A DNA stretch of 64,000 bases from Albula goreensis (taxonomy: Eukaryota > Chordata > Actinopteri > Albuliformes > Albulidae), in NCBI GenBank assembly GCA_022829145.1, contig CM040746.1, forward strand, positions 37,884,212-37,948,211, given 5' to 3'. Below are positions 13,581 through 25,337 of the stretch, piece after piece (positions within the stretch are counted from its first letter, which is position 1; every line of letters begins with the position of its first letter). Both the position numbers and the translations under genes were made by a program. The notes under the pieces were generated by a model, which saw nothing but the letters and a program-made list of their open reading frames with translations, searched no databases and was not told the DNA's origin.

Positions 13581-13653
13581 GCCTGTATCATTTTTCTGAC
13601 ATGCAATGCTTGTGAATCCTTGCATTGTATTCAGCGGATACTCTATTCCCAGC

Positions 13654-13795
13654 CCCTTACATAGCTAATATCACTCTACAGTTTAACTGGAGCAATTCAG
13701 GTGAAATACTTCACTCAAAGGTACAATAACAGTGGGAATCAAGCCAGCAATCTTTAATTTATAAACCCGGATCCTGAATCATTGTACTGTTTTTT
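13654..13795 (-). mobile_element. SINE fragment (antisense)
   Basis: AATTCAGGTGAAATACTTCA, then AAAGGTACAATAACAGT and GGGAATCAAGCCAGCAATC, match the reverse of the SINE body ('aaggtacttaacctgaatt') and head (box B region). Degenerate and lacking a clear tail. It lies 74 bp after another SINE copy. Confidence 0.5.
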
Positions 13796-14039
13796 TTTTT
13801 TTAAATTATGATTTTGAAATATATTATAATGTCACCATATACATTTCACACAGTTTCCAGACTTGTATGTGTCTGTGAGAAGTAACAATAGTTCCCAGCC
13901 TCAGAGGAGTGATCGATGTGATATGGTCCTGTCTTTGTGAAGCTTCCTCGGTTTCAGGTGGAGTGTGGCGCACATTCAATAATGAAAACCTCTGCACTTC
14001 CAAATCAACCCAGGGACAAAACTGGAGAAGCACAGATCA

Positions 14040-14240
14040 GCAGAAACCTTTCTTCAAAGATTTCAAAGCCACTGTATATCCCTTTGAGTGTGGCTAAGTC
14101 AATCATTAGGAAATGGGAACAAGGCGCCGTCCTCCTATGGCCGAGATCAACCTGTCCCCTCAGGCCTGAATAGCCAGGAGAGGACAGAACAGGTTAAGGA
14201 AAGCACCTCTGGAAGCCAAAGGCCAATTTAACAGAGTGGC
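14040..14240 (+). mobile_element. Tc1/mariner transposase relic
   Basis: Translation from 14,057 reads KISKPLYIPLSVAKSIIRKW, followed by EQGAVLLWPRS. This aligns with the second helix-turn-helix of fish Tc1 transposases ('ISKALNIPRSTVxSIIRKW...TVNLPRSGRP'). Only this DNA-binding piece is recognisable; no catalytic DDE region and no inverted terminal repeats are seen, and the frame stops soon after. It is a short, decayed fragment with no coding function. Confidence 0.7.
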
Positions 14241-14259
14241 GAAGTTCAAACAGCTCAGA

Positions 14260-14480
14260 ATCCGAGTATTCATGGCCTTCGCTGTCTGAGCCGGTGAACT
14301 CTGAGCTTCTTTAGAAGCTCCTGCTGCCCTCACAGAGGTTTCATTAACCGGTCTCGCCTGGCTGCTCAGTTTTAAGCCATGGCCTCATGCAAGTGGTGGA
14401 TGGCCGTTCGCTCACTTCCTGTTAATTTACTCACCCATGCTCAACTCTATAGCTCCACAAAGTTATCCTCATATAACATA
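14260..14480. promoter_or_regulatory. Possible conserved non-coding block
   Basis: GC-balanced, repeat-free sequence after the Tc1 relic with TTCATTAACCGG, CAAGTGGTGG (NKX-like AAGTG) and TGTTAATTTAC (homeodomain/HNF1-like half site). Regulatory function is inferred from composition only. Confidence 0.2.
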
Positions 14481-17162
14481 TAACGGGCGCTTGACTTCGC
14501 TTCACATGCATACCCAATAACAGCGTTGATTCTTATTCCACGTAACCTACGTTGTTGTTACTCAGTAACACGATGTTGCTACCAGAGTTGTTATATTGTA
14601 ATTACATTGGTATAAAAGTAATTTTATGCAACGTGTTACCAAATGGTTTGTGATGCTCTTTCTGGTAATCAGAACATTGTCTCAGTCACACTAAGTTATC
14701 TCATTGATATGCATGAAAATGTGGTCATTGGTTTCAGTCAAAACTTTAATCCGTCATTTCCTGAGTAAGAAGACTCAATTTTATTTAAACAACACCAATA
14801 TAGCCTCCCTATCTCTGGTATGGAACAGAATTAAATTTAGACTGGAAATCCTAAAGCTGAGTAGACACTAAAGGAACATCTTACACTGTGTATCAGGTTA
14901 TCTATGTCTGGCTATCAATGGGCATGAGAACCAAATACTGAGGGGCTATCACTTCAGGTGATTTAATGAGGGCCTTATGTACCAGGGATAAGCATGATAT
15001 AGGCCATAAAGACCAAATAGTGGCTGCAATGGCTCTTGTATTATTCTGTACCAAAACTGGAAAAAAATAGTCATAGGATAAGCATTTTGACAAGACCCTT
15101 AGCTGTTTGTCAAACTGAGTAAGGACACAGCTCTGTGCTGAAATATGAATAATTACTGTTCTCTCAAGCAACAAAATTATTAGATTTCTCAAACACATTT
15201 CAGAGAGTTAAATCAACTGAATTGCAAATTGATTATTATCTAAATATGTGCATAATTGCTGTGAGAGAAAAAAAAGCATGATTAATTGTAGTTTGTCTGA
15301 CAGTTGACTTGTACAGATTTAGACTACAAATTCATTCGACAACACACAAAAAACAAAAAACAAAACAGTCTCTCTCTCAATATGGCACAGTTCTGTATGA
15401 CACTGTTCCTCCCGCTTTGCCTCCATTGGTTGTGCCCAAATACAGAACGGTCCCCGTTGCTCATTGTTACCTTATTTGTTCATATAGATTTCTACGCTAT
15501 CATAGGTTATCATGGGTTTTCATTCAAATATATCAACTGTATATCAAATATATTTAAAATTTTCAAATGTAAAATATGTCCTGCAGGATTTGTTCATTTT
15601 GACCAAGCAAAAAAAATAAACTCTCTAGCAAACCTTATCCAGAGGCTAAAGTGAAACACTGTCAGTTCAGCATGAGTCCATTTCTGACCCAATCCAGACC
15701 ATAGTCTAAAGGATCCCCATCACTGGTAGAGGAAGTGCTTTGCCCAGGCTGTCACACTGACATCATTATTCCTAAGTCACAGCAGCTGAAGGATTTCAGC
15801 GGAGTTCACAGTCCCTGCTGGATACCGAGCCATCCTCAGAACACACTGCTCCATAAGAACGCTTGCGTTTGTCTCCGAGCCTTGGTTTCAGGTCTACAAC
15901 CTGGGGTGCCAGGAAACCATTGTTACTGCTTTGTACGACACTACTGATGAACAGCTTTGACAGTGATGCACAAACTCGAGAGCGGCTGGCCCTACAACCT
16001 CAATCCCCTGACAACAGACTGCAATGCGGAGATAAGCTTTCAGAAGCAAGGAAACCGTGTCTCTTCACAAACCCTGCTTAACACGGAATCTGAATTTGTA
16101 TGAGTCTTTTCTCTTTTTTTTTTATTTTTCTCTACAACTTTTCACTTCTCCGTCACCTCTGTGCCGCACTGCTTTGGAGACATTCACTCAGCCTTTATCC
16201 TGCTACCGCTTAGACTTGTGTGGGCAGTGTATCTTGTCTGTCATACTTCCTGTATGGAGGAGTAAAAAAGGGATCCCTATCTGGCAAGCAGACGATAAGC
16301 ACTGTGCAGTAATGGACAGGGTTCTTGGATATTTGGGTGGTGTAAAACAAGACACATTCAACTTGTAGCAGAGTGGCTGAGACTTCAGGCTGTTGGAAGA
16401 AGTGTCTCAGAGCAGCACCGCTGTTCTAGGATGCGTATGCTAACCTCATCCATTAGGAGCTAAAATGCTAAGCCGTTGCTTGCTCAACACTCCTACTCAT
16501 ACACTTTAGGACTGTGGATCCAGATTTCTGCACAGTGAAATTCTGGATGACTTTGGAGTGAGACAAGCTTTTGTTATGAGGTAATCAGTGTGGAGAACTT
16601 GGCATATAGCGACAGACTATTAGACGAGGCGGATGTGTTTATACTTTATCATCATTGTCAGAGAGCACCTCATTTGAAAGACGTTTCTCAGAGAGCTGAA
16701 CAGTGCTGTACCAGATCTGGTGTTGTTATTTTCTCCTGAGTTCAGGCTGCACACATGATTGGCAAAGCCCCTGAGATCTCCACTGCACTCAGACTGAAGT
16801 GGTCAAAATTAAAATGACCAGCCAATCACGGCCAGCCCCTGTCCTCCACGACCCTCACATGCTTCATACTTCCCCACCTCTGGTCATGTGCTTTGCACAT
16901 TAGCTTATGATCAGACACTACGACTGAAGACTCTCACAATTAGGCTGGGCTGTGGGTGTGTCAGAATATAAATGGCCAACACCATTCCAATCCACCCACA
17001 GAAATGTACCGTTAACTGATTGAAACTCCCCACCAAAGAAAATCACCCCAATCAATCATTTGAGTGGGATTATTTAGTTAGCTTTTGACCTTTTTCCTGT
17101 TCATGGATGGTATGTTCATAATTCAAGATTATTTTATAACAATGGACAATTGCAACTGGCGC
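14481..17162. other. Unique non-coding DNA
   Basis: No gene recognised. 15,720-16,080 is GC-balanced and contains ACCATTGTTACTG (SOX-like), so it may hold another regulatory block. Frames at 15,304-15,654 (116 codons) and 16,057-16,368 (103 codons) have no recognised domain. Confidence 0.45.
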
Positions 17163-17195
17163 CAGCTGTGACATCACAGCTGGGCTAATTTGCAT
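17163..17195. promoter_or_regulatory. 22-bp palindrome plus octamer
   Basis: CCAGCTGTGA-CA-TCACAGCTGG (17163-17184) is a 22-bp inverted repeat whose only asymmetry is the central CA. A central CG would make it fully palindromic and create a CRE core TGACGTCA, so it looks like a palindrome that has lost its CpG. Each arm holds an E-box CAGCTG. The octamer ATTTGCAT follows at 17188-17195. This resembles a compact promoter/enhancer core, though it could also be the end of an unrecognised dispersed repeat. Confidence 0.4.
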
Positions 17196-17868
17196 AACCC
17201 CGCCTTCCATGATAGGATTTAATAAGTTCACACTGATATTTGTGTGAGTTACAGATGATGTCTGTTAGGCATGCCTCTTCTTTGGAATGCAGTTTGTTTT
17301 GAGAGGCTGAGGCAGATAGGCATTCGCCAGAACTGTCAGCCAATCAGGGCTGTGGTTCATTTTATAGAATGGCGAAATGTGTCACGCCCACTGAGATGGC
17401 CTGGTCCTCACAAGGGGAGAAATTCCTGCAGGGAAATGAATGATCTGCAATATATATCCATGTATTCCATGAAAGAAGAGCTTCACACATTCATTGTACA
17501 AGTTGACACTGAAGCTGAAATGACCACATGGGGACTGAAGCTTTCCCTGGTGTGCAGATCTGCTTATTATGATGTGATTGTATTGTATTACAGATCTGAA
17601 CAAGGACCCAACTCGCAGTTGAGAAATGCAGCAGTTTTACAGCGCCCACATGTCTAACGTTTTTCACGCATGCAGGGCTCACTGCACCACGTCTGGAGTG
17701 ACTACACTGTTTGCACAAACGATGCTGCAATAAAAAGCTGCAATGAAGTGCCTTTGAAAGAAACTGTTTCCAGGCTTTGATTCTCCCCTGATCCCACAGT
17801 GCTACATAAAAGCAGCCGATAAATATGTCTGGGAGTGAAATTCCCCCAGTGATGTAGCTGGCCATTTA
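17196..17868. other. Unique DNA with an uncalled frame
   Basis: An open frame of 128 codons spans 17,271-17,657 and begins with ATG. I recognise no domain, signal peptide or repeat in it. Overlapping minus-strand frames and lack of splice context argue that it is chance. Confidence 0.4.
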
Positions 17869-17891
17869 TGTTTATTTATTTATTTATTTAT
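17869..17891. repeat. (TTTA)n microsatellite
   Basis: About six TTTA units. Confidence 0.9.
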
Positions 17892-18051
17892 AAAAGGAGG
17901 GACTCTTTCATGAGAATATATGCCCCCTTCATATAGATGAATTTGTGAGTGAAAGATGCATTCATATCATACCTGGTGAACATTTGTGATTTTTTACACA
18001 GTTATCCTCACTCCTCAAATAAAATGCTATTTAATCTTTGGACATTCAAAT
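17892..18051. other. Spacer
   Basis: Unique AT-rich DNA; nothing recognised. Confidence 0.5.
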
Positions 18052-18052
18052 C

Positions 18053-18079
<27 letters not shown>
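18052..18079. repeat. (GT)n microsatellite
   Basis: About thirteen GT units. Confidence 0.95.
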
Positions 18080-18084
<5 letters not shown>

Positions 18085-19136
18085 ATGGGTGAAGGCACTT
18101 ATTGTACACCCAAATGCACTGATGACAGACTTTCAAACAGATTGTTTAAAAATCTGATTATGTTTTGCTTGTAGCATGTTCTAATCAGTCAGAGTGCTGC
18201 TTGTTAAGAAAATAGTGTAATTAAACCACATCTTATTCAGACTGGCACCTTTCACAGCAGATCTGTCACTAACTGACTTCCTGAGCACAGCAGATGTGAT
18301 GCAAGCAATGAAATATTCATATAGCTACATAATTGATTTGTTTGTGACAATAAAAAAGACACAGATTAGCATGATGCTTGAGATGTGAGAATGGATATGT
18401 GAGGAGGATATAGCAGTGAAATTATTGACCAAACGATGAACTGTAATGGATGAAATTAATATTTAATAATACAATAATATTGGAGATATTCAGACCCATA
18501 TAAATGTCTCAATGTCAACAACAACAATCAACAGGGAAATGTGACTGTTCAAATGCACATGAAAATCTCAAACTAAAATGTGATATGCCAATGAACTAGG
18601 GAACTGTGACACTGTTGTTTTTCCTTTGGAATTCTAATGCAGGGACATTTTGTGATGAAAACATTAATTGTGAATACTTTGGCTGCTACTGTTGATACTG
18701 CTGCAATTTTAAATGAAATCAGTCATTACCGTAAAATAACTGTGGCAGATATTCTTCTTTCATACATGATGCACAACACCCTGCTCCACTTTTTCACATT
18801 AGGGACTCCAAGACTGCCGCCGAGACAAATCCAGCACGGAGGATCGTAATTACCCTTTGGATAGACAGATGTCTGACTATTTATCTTCTTCCTTGTGACA
18901 CACTTTCCTTATTTAGTCATTTAGCATTGATAAGACTTGACAAAAAATGTATCGCCATCTCCATGAAAATGGTTTCCTTGTCAGATGCTGCATCAGCTTG
19001 TGGGTAGTAAGGCAGAAAGGAAATTGAATCCTGTGATTCTGTTTTTTTTTTTTTTTATTTTACTCATGGCAGACGGATACTCAGGGAATGCTAAAATAAT
19101 TAAATTAAAAATTTCAGAAAGCGGTACCTCTGATAA
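18080..19136. other. Unique non-coding DNA
   Basis: No gene recognised. A T run lies at 19,042-19,056. Confidence 0.5.
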
Positions 19137-19151
19137 CCACTAGAGGGCAAT
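19137..19151 (+). promoter_or_regulatory. CTCF core-like motif
   Basis: CCACTAGAGGGCAAT fits the CTCF core CCASYAGRKGGC at every position. About 0.1 such matches are expected by chance in 64 kb, so it is a reasonable insulator/loop-anchor candidate. Similar words also ride on dispersed repeats in fish, so occupancy is uncertain. Confidence 0.4.
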
Positions 19152-20177
19152 AGTAAGTTGCAGTGCACTGCGCTCGTTTTTCTTCTCGCTCTTTTTCTTT
19201 TTTTTTTTTCTAAGAAACAAAGTAATTGCCTGCGGCACAGTTCAGAAGCTGCTGCTCCTCCTGACGCAAACCTGGCTGAGCCAGTCAATCATTATTCATC
19301 ACAAGAACACAGTGGGCACAGAGTTCGGTCCTAACAAGACCCAACGGTAGATCTGTGAGCAGCAGGTGAGCTCTCTGCCACCAAAGAGTTCCATCATTTA
19401 TAATTCATCCTTTATTTATTACTGTATTATTATTTTTCTTCTTTAATTATTTATTTATTTAATTTTTTTTACAACATTCATGATTAGTGTTTGGAAAAGA
19501 AGTAAAAACCATTTGATTTTGTGATTGTGTCGAGCTGTGTGAAATCTTGTCGCTGACCTTTTTTTCATTTTTTTCTCTTTTTTCTTAATTGAGTTAATAT
19601 TTCAAACAGTGAATGAATTAATGGAAATTAATTTGGTCAGAAAAGGAGCAGGACTGCAAATCTGCTGTGCTGTGTTTTGGGAGGAGATATGCTAGAGGAC
19701 CAGAGATGAGGGTTCCTCAATCATTTGAACCTGAATGAAGTCGACCCCCTACAGTTACCTGTTTACTATTATTTCATGCAAGCCATTCCCATGGTTCCTT
19801 CAGAAGCTTGGATTCCTGACATAGCAAGAGAAAGTAAAATTTGGGGTGAAGCAAGGACACTGAAGTGAATAATTCCTGATAACTATTGAGCAGGTCTTTG
19901 TGTGTCAAACGGTCTAATGCATGATACATGACTCACTCAGTTATATGTGTAAGGGGTTACTGATGCAAATGGGGAGACATTTTTTTTTAAAGGTACCTTA
20001 AGAGGAGGAAGTTGCATACATTTGTCGATAATATTTTAACCGCTTGTCCCCTGACTCCTGGAACAGGTTGTGATTGTAATTGGAGTGAAAGAAGCAACTG
20101 AAACCTACAGTTTAAAAATTAATGTTCATCCTCGACAGTAAGGACTTGCTGGAGTATAGCATGGGGTGCAGATTGAT
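19152..20177. other. Unique non-coding DNA
   Basis: T-rich patches (19,196-19,210; 19,430-19,475; 19,558-19,590); no gene. Confidence 0.5.
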
Positions 20178-20372
20178 AGCTTGGGACCTCGGCTTGTAGC
20201 TCAGTGATTGTAGGTTCATTTCCCGGCAGGGGCGTAGCTGCTGTACCTTGGGGCATGGTGCTTCACCTGATTTTCATCAGCAATGACACCCAGCTGCATA
20301 ACTGGAAAGTGTGTTAAACAATGTAGGTTGCTCTGGATTACAGCGCCTGCGAAATGCCATATGTAAGTAATA
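20178..20372 (+). mobile_element. tRNA-derived SINE (sense)
   Basis: The head carries CTTGTAGCTCAGTGATTG (box A region) and GGTTCATTTCC (20213-20223, box B). The body GTAGCTGCTGTACCTTGGGG and CATGGTGCTTCACCTG follows, then the tail TTGCTCTGGATTACAGCGCC and TGCGAAATGCCAT. It is a nearly full-length copy. The head is too diverged and extended at its 3' end to be a functional tRNA gene. Confidence 0.85.
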
Positions 20373-20716
20373 CGCAGTATCATGGCGTTTGTTTTTATTG
20401 CTGTGTCACACCCTGTCATTTGCCCTGCTGCCCATGAAAGAGCCATCAGCAGTAGATCCACCCCATGACATTTCAGACTGGAGCACTGATTGTAGACTAA
20501 GGCTGCATTTAATTGGTGGATCCACAGCTTGCTGACTTATTTTAACCAATCAGAACTTTGGGCTTCTTCACAGTCAAAACACAATGACTGATACAAATCG
20601 GTCAGGTACTGGCAGCACATGTACACTCTGCCTATTTGTAGTATCTGATACAATACATATGAATATATACACTTCATACACCCACAAATATGTCTGCTCA
20701 TTATACATTTCACAAT
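20373..20716. other. Unique non-coding DNA
   Basis: Unique sequence; a CCAAT-type word (AACCAATCAGAA) near 20,553. No gene. Confidence 0.5.
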
Positions 20717-20905
20717 ATGAATCACAGATTTTTGAATCCCATCAATGAATCATTGAGTCTGGATCACAGTAATGGATGACTGGTTTTGAATCACAGTACT
20801 AAGCCACCGTTAGCAATCACAGATTTTGACTCATAGCAACAAATCACAGATTTTGAACCATAGTGATCAATCACATTGACGAATAACATAAATTATTCTG
20901 AGTCA
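20717..20905. repeat. Degenerate minisatellite, GAATCACAGATTTT-type
   Basis: Irregular tandem copies of the words AATCACAGATTTTGA, ATCACAGTA and TAGCAACAAATCACAG, spaced about 25-30 bp apart, with many substitutions. An old, decayed tandem array that strict repeat finders could miss. Confidence 0.7.
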
Positions 20906-21528
20906 CACTCAGTGGCACACTAAAGAAGTTATCCAAGCTGTTTGGGCTTATATGCTCTCAAAAATAAAAGAAATTAATGAAGCCATCATCACAAAATTAA
21001 TCTCAGCTACTCTCACCCACTCTGATTTGTGGCTCTTGTCATATAGTTAAACGGATCCTGAAGCTCTTACAGTTGTCACATCCCTGGGGCCTGTTATGAT
21101 AAGATTTTTGTTCATATCCCATTTCAGTTATATGTTTCAAACACCTCTTGCTCATATTAACCCAAACACACTTCAATGCAATGTGTGGTTGAACACACTG
21201 GACTCCCTTTCCCTGGGCGGAGTTAGATCACTGCTCCCTACGGCAGTCCTGTACTTCATATTCTCTCTGAACTAGCTTCCTTTGACACTCTGTACTTACA
21301 CACACTTCTGACCGAATTTCAGGTGCTCTGATACCCTGCACCCTCCCTTGACAAGTCCCGTCCTTTTACTCGTTTGGTCAGCTGAGCAGCGGAAAGCTTT
21401 GATTAAGAGTTGTTTTTCCAAAGGGGAGTCTCTTTGTTAGTAGCAGCCAGCAAGGGTTATCTGAGTTTGATTCTGAAATCACATACTTTCCCTAATTTAG
21501 CAGACAGTTTAGCAGACAGTGATTGCAA
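20906..21528. other. Unique non-coding DNA
   Basis: No gene. Immediately before the CA array the word TTTAGCAGACAG occurs twice in tandem (21,497-21,520). Confidence 0.5.
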
Positions 21529-22004
<476 letters not shown>

Positions 22005-22460
22005 GTAAATGCTAATGGACTCTCACTGTTTGTCATGCAGCCAAAATAATGCTGTATGCCACCTAACTAGCCCTGTTTACATTTGGTTAACACTTGTGCT
22101 CACTGCTAATGGACTAGCTCTGTTTGCACTGGAGATGAGATTACATTTCATGCTAACCGACTACCCCTGTTTGTGGTGCAGCTAAGACTGTCTTTTATGC
22201 AAACGTGCTAGCCCTCTTTGTGGTGAGACTGAGTTTGAGACTGTTTTATGCTAACCAATTAGCCCTGTATGTGGAGAAGCTGGGATTGTGTTTTGTGAAA
22301 ACAGACTAGGCTTTTTTTGCAGTGCAGACAAGATTCTGTTTTATGCCAATATAATTTTATGGCAGTTATTATTTTATTTTTTTTTTTTTGCTTACAGGTG
22401 AGATTCTGTTTTATGCTAACCAACTAGCCCAGTTTGTGATGCAGCTAAGATTGCGTTATT
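22005..22460. repeat. Degenerate minisatellite of about 46 bp, about 9 copies
   Basis: Successive segments share the order TTATGCTAACC, ACTAGCCCTGTTTG, GTGCAGCTAAGA, TTCTGTT. I count nine units beginning near 22,007, 22,053, 22,101, 22,150, 22,195, 22,243, 22,291, 22,340 and 22,412. Units differ from one another by many substitutions. The eighth is expanded by a T-rich insertion near 22,370-22,390. An old tandem array that is easy to overlook. Confidence 0.75.
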
Positions 22461-23338
22461 ACAGTAAGAAAAAAAAAAATCTGTCCAGGAGAGGGCACTA
22501 AAGACTGACAAGACGCACGAGTTTTATCGAGTTAGCTCCTAATATGTTCCAGTGGACTGAGCCAGTTGCTGTTTAAAGAAAAAAAGGAAACCACTCAAGT
22601 CAGACACCATGACCTGGAACACACAGCTACAGCGGTTCCTTTTGTGTGCACCACAACATACCCATGGCTTTTTATGACCTGAAATTTACTGCAAGTTTCT
22701 CTACATTAAATACTGAAAACCTAGAGTTGCCTATAAATTAATTCACTTACACAATTAATGTTCAGGATAAAACACAGTTGGAGACATGCCAGATAACAAC
22801 ACGTGGCACATTAACGAACACAGTTTTTCGACAATATACTTTTTTTGGTTTCATTATCATGGAAGTTTAGTGCAGTGGGGTATTTACTGAATATGACATA
22901 ACTGATTCAACAGAGATCAGTGTGGCAAACTTCCAAGACCTTTGCATGGATTCTATTGGATGAATTTGACAGATGTGGTTTCAAGGAGCAATGGAAATAA
23001 TGAGACATCATAAATCAACAAGGGGTGGAACTCACTGTTCTCAGCCAATTACAAAGATCAAAATATTTTGATTGATCGAAACACATCAATGACTGTTGGA
23101 TGTTTAGCTCAACTGATTATGCAGTTCATACCATAAATTAGAAACATTTCTATAAAAACTGAAATTGTTCTAAAGATCCAGTTTCAGTATGCTGTTATGA
23201 GAGCTGCTGATTGTACAAATGTTTGCAGGTGTGCGGTGTGACACCGATTTTCAAAAACATACCACTCTCTGCTTTTGCTTACAAGCTTGGATCAGGCCTT
23301 TGTAGTACTCAATGAGGAGGTGAGTCTACACTCTTAGC
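22461..23338. other. Unique DNA with a CTCF-like word
   Basis: CCAGGAGAGGGCAC at 22485-22498 differs from the CTCF core by one base and has the same orientation as the site at 19,137. No gene is seen. Confidence 0.4.
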
Positions 23339-23490
23339 AGGTGGGCATACTGTAACTCCAAAGCCCATATGTATTAATGGTAATAAGGCTAAGAGGTGGG
23401 TATACTGTCTGAGGAGGTGGGCATACTGTAACTCCAAAGCCCATATGCGTTATTGGAAATCAGGCTAATAGGTGGGTATACTGTAAATCC
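23339..23490. repeat. 76-bp tandem duplication
   Basis: Copy A (23339-23414) and copy B (23415-23490) start with AGGTGGGCATACTGTAACTC. Each contains a second, diverged AGGTGGGTATACTGT about 55 bp in, so an older duplication preceded the 76-bp one. Confidence 0.9.
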
Positions 23491-23614
23491 CTAGAAGTTT
23501 AGGTGGGTGAACTCGTATGTGTGCCCTCGACTTCACCAGCTGTACTGTGTCTGAAAACTGGAATTGTGTTCCCTTCTCCTTCCTTCGTCCCTTCACCTGA
23601 TCTAATGAGTGCAG
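23491..23614. other. Pyrimidine-rich spacer
   Basis: Ends with a C/T-rich tract (TTCCCTTCTCCTTCCTTCGT near 23,568-23,587), a branch-point-like CTGATCTAATG and CAG, which together form the possible acceptor of the following candidate exon. Confidence 0.4.
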
Positions 23615-23856
23615 ACAGGTGAGAGCAATATGGCAGAAACCTCATCTAGTCAATCAGCAGTCACTTCGGATGAGCGGAATGACAAAGCCGAAAGGACAAC
23701 GGGGGAGGAGGAGGAGGACGCGGTTTGTGGAGATTTTGGAGAGGGACTGGGGCTGGTGGCAGAACGCTGAAACAGCAGACACTCTGGTGAATGAGTCAGA
23801 CACAGGAAGAGTTTAATCCAGTTTGCTGTGGGGAGATCCACTTTGTACAATCACCA
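23615..23856 (+). CDS. Candidate exon with a short acidic frame (unproven)
   Basis: A plausible acceptor (polypyrimidine tract, CTAAT branch-like word, AG at 23,614) precedes an ATG at 23,630 in good context (GCAATATGG). The frame runs 46 codons to a TGA ending at 23,770 and begins MAETSSSQSAVTSDERNDKA. It continues with an EEEED acidic run and ends LGLVAER. A second frame (GTG start) is open from 23,619 to 23,816. A good donor-like GTAAGA begins at 23,857. I recognise no family. It could be a 5' exon, a non-coding RNA exon or chance. Coding confidence is low because the frame closes before the donor. Confidence 0.15.
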
Positions 23857-24389
23857 GTAAGACTCCCATAACATGAAAAAAAAAAAACTGCTGTGTGTGA
23901 AGTAACAGAAAGCTACAGTCAACATCAACAGTGTGAAATGAATGCTTTATGCGTGTAAACAATGCTACATGGGTATCATTTCTGAATTGTTACTCAACTG
24001 AAATATAGCATGTGTTTTATAATTTGTAAATATGTGGATATGAGGTGCTAAGATTTTGCTAATTGCAGACAATGAAAAAAAAAACCTATTTCTCCACACA
24101 TCTGTAGCTGTACCTTTGGAACAGTTAAAATGAAATGGATAGTTATATTAACTGTACTCTAAAACTCATTTTTAAATGATTCATTTGTGTTAGCAGTCAT
24201 CCCAACAGATTGTATGAATATGACCTTAATTTTCAGGTAATTTATTTTTGGGTGCTGTAAATACTTTCTTTTCTTCAGTAAATGTTATTTATGTACTTTT
24301 TATTTGTCATATTTGGCATTTTAAAAAGCTTATAAGAGAGATAAATAACTGCATTTATTCCTGGCTCGCTGGTTTTTTGTTTTAAAGAG
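23857..24389. other. Unique AT-rich DNA
   Basis: A runs near 23,876-23,887 and 24,074-24,085; no gene. Confidence 0.5.
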
Positions 24390-24700
24390 TAAGTAGGCCG
24401 GTTTATATGATGACCGATAGCCATGCAGTTTTACACAGGCTGTAAATACACCATTCTCAGGGCTGCGGAATACATACTTCACTAACTCATGTATGCGGCT
24501 TTTCTGCTAAAAGGACAAACAGTGCCGAATGAGAGGGAATTCGCCTGAGAACAAATGGCAGCAAATTTCCCATGTTATCTGCAGGCCACCATGCAGAGGG
24601 AAACGATGGCATTTTGCCACACGCAGGTGCGATGTGAATGGGTCGTTCAGCAGTTATTTCCCTGCTTCGCTTTGTTGACCAAATGGCTGAGAATACTTTA
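24390..24700. promoter_or_regulatory. Enhancer-like conserved-looking block
   Basis: A repeat-free, GC-balanced island inside AT-rich DNA. It contains AACAAATGGCAG, an E-box GCAGGTGC (CAGGTG at 24,624-24,629), GCTTTGTTGACC (SOX-like) and several CpGs. No reading frame of note. The pattern resembles vertebrate conserved non-coding elements; this is inference from composition and motif density. Confidence 0.35.
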
Positions 24701-25337
24701 GTTGTCTTCTTTATCAGTACACTAAAAAAACATCTTTGTAAAACATTTCAATATTTTAATTTAATAATTGGTTGGATGAGTTCCAACTGATCATGTAAAA
24801 AATGTAAAGCAAACAAACGTTTTGTCTAGACATGGATAATTCAGCTAATAAATGGATGCGAGTATAAATGTATCTGTCATTATAAATGCAAACATTTTCA
24901 ATTTATCCTTCTTCCTCCGCAGGTTATTATTACTCAGCAACCTCTTTAAGGCTAGAGCTTTCTGGATTCAAGTGGCTGTATCTTTTTTTAAAAAAAATAA
25001 TTAGTCAATCAGTTTGACAAAACAATTACCCTCAAAAATGTTAGAAGTATTTCCTGCAGGGTTAATGATTATCAATCATTTTCTGTTTCATTTTTCATTT
25101 TTGCTTTTATTGTGTCAGACAAAAACAAATAACTCCATTATTTAGAATTAAGACTTAATTCAGTCACTGGCTAAATCAAGAAATTTTAAGTGGAGCCCAT
25201 AACGCTGAAGTCTCATGCAAAATTGCATTACCTGTGCTCTAGCTAGCATATGTCTTATGACAGATATCATGAAAGGTTCTTCATGATGATGTCATAAGTC
25301 CAGCCAGCACATGCCATGAGTGTAGCGTGATGTCATA
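24701..25337. other. Unique AT-rich DNA
   Basis: The word ATGATGTCATAAG (25,285) recurs as GTGATGTCATAAG just before the next element (25,328). No gene. Confidence 0.45.

Noticed and set aside
17271-17657. 128-codon ATG frame
   Set aside because: No recognisable domain, no splice context, overlapping frames on the other strand; length is plausible by chance in 64 kb.
20178-20225. tRNA gene
   Set aside because: Box A- and B-like words are present but no cloverleaf with matching acceptor arms; the body and tail show that it is a SINE.
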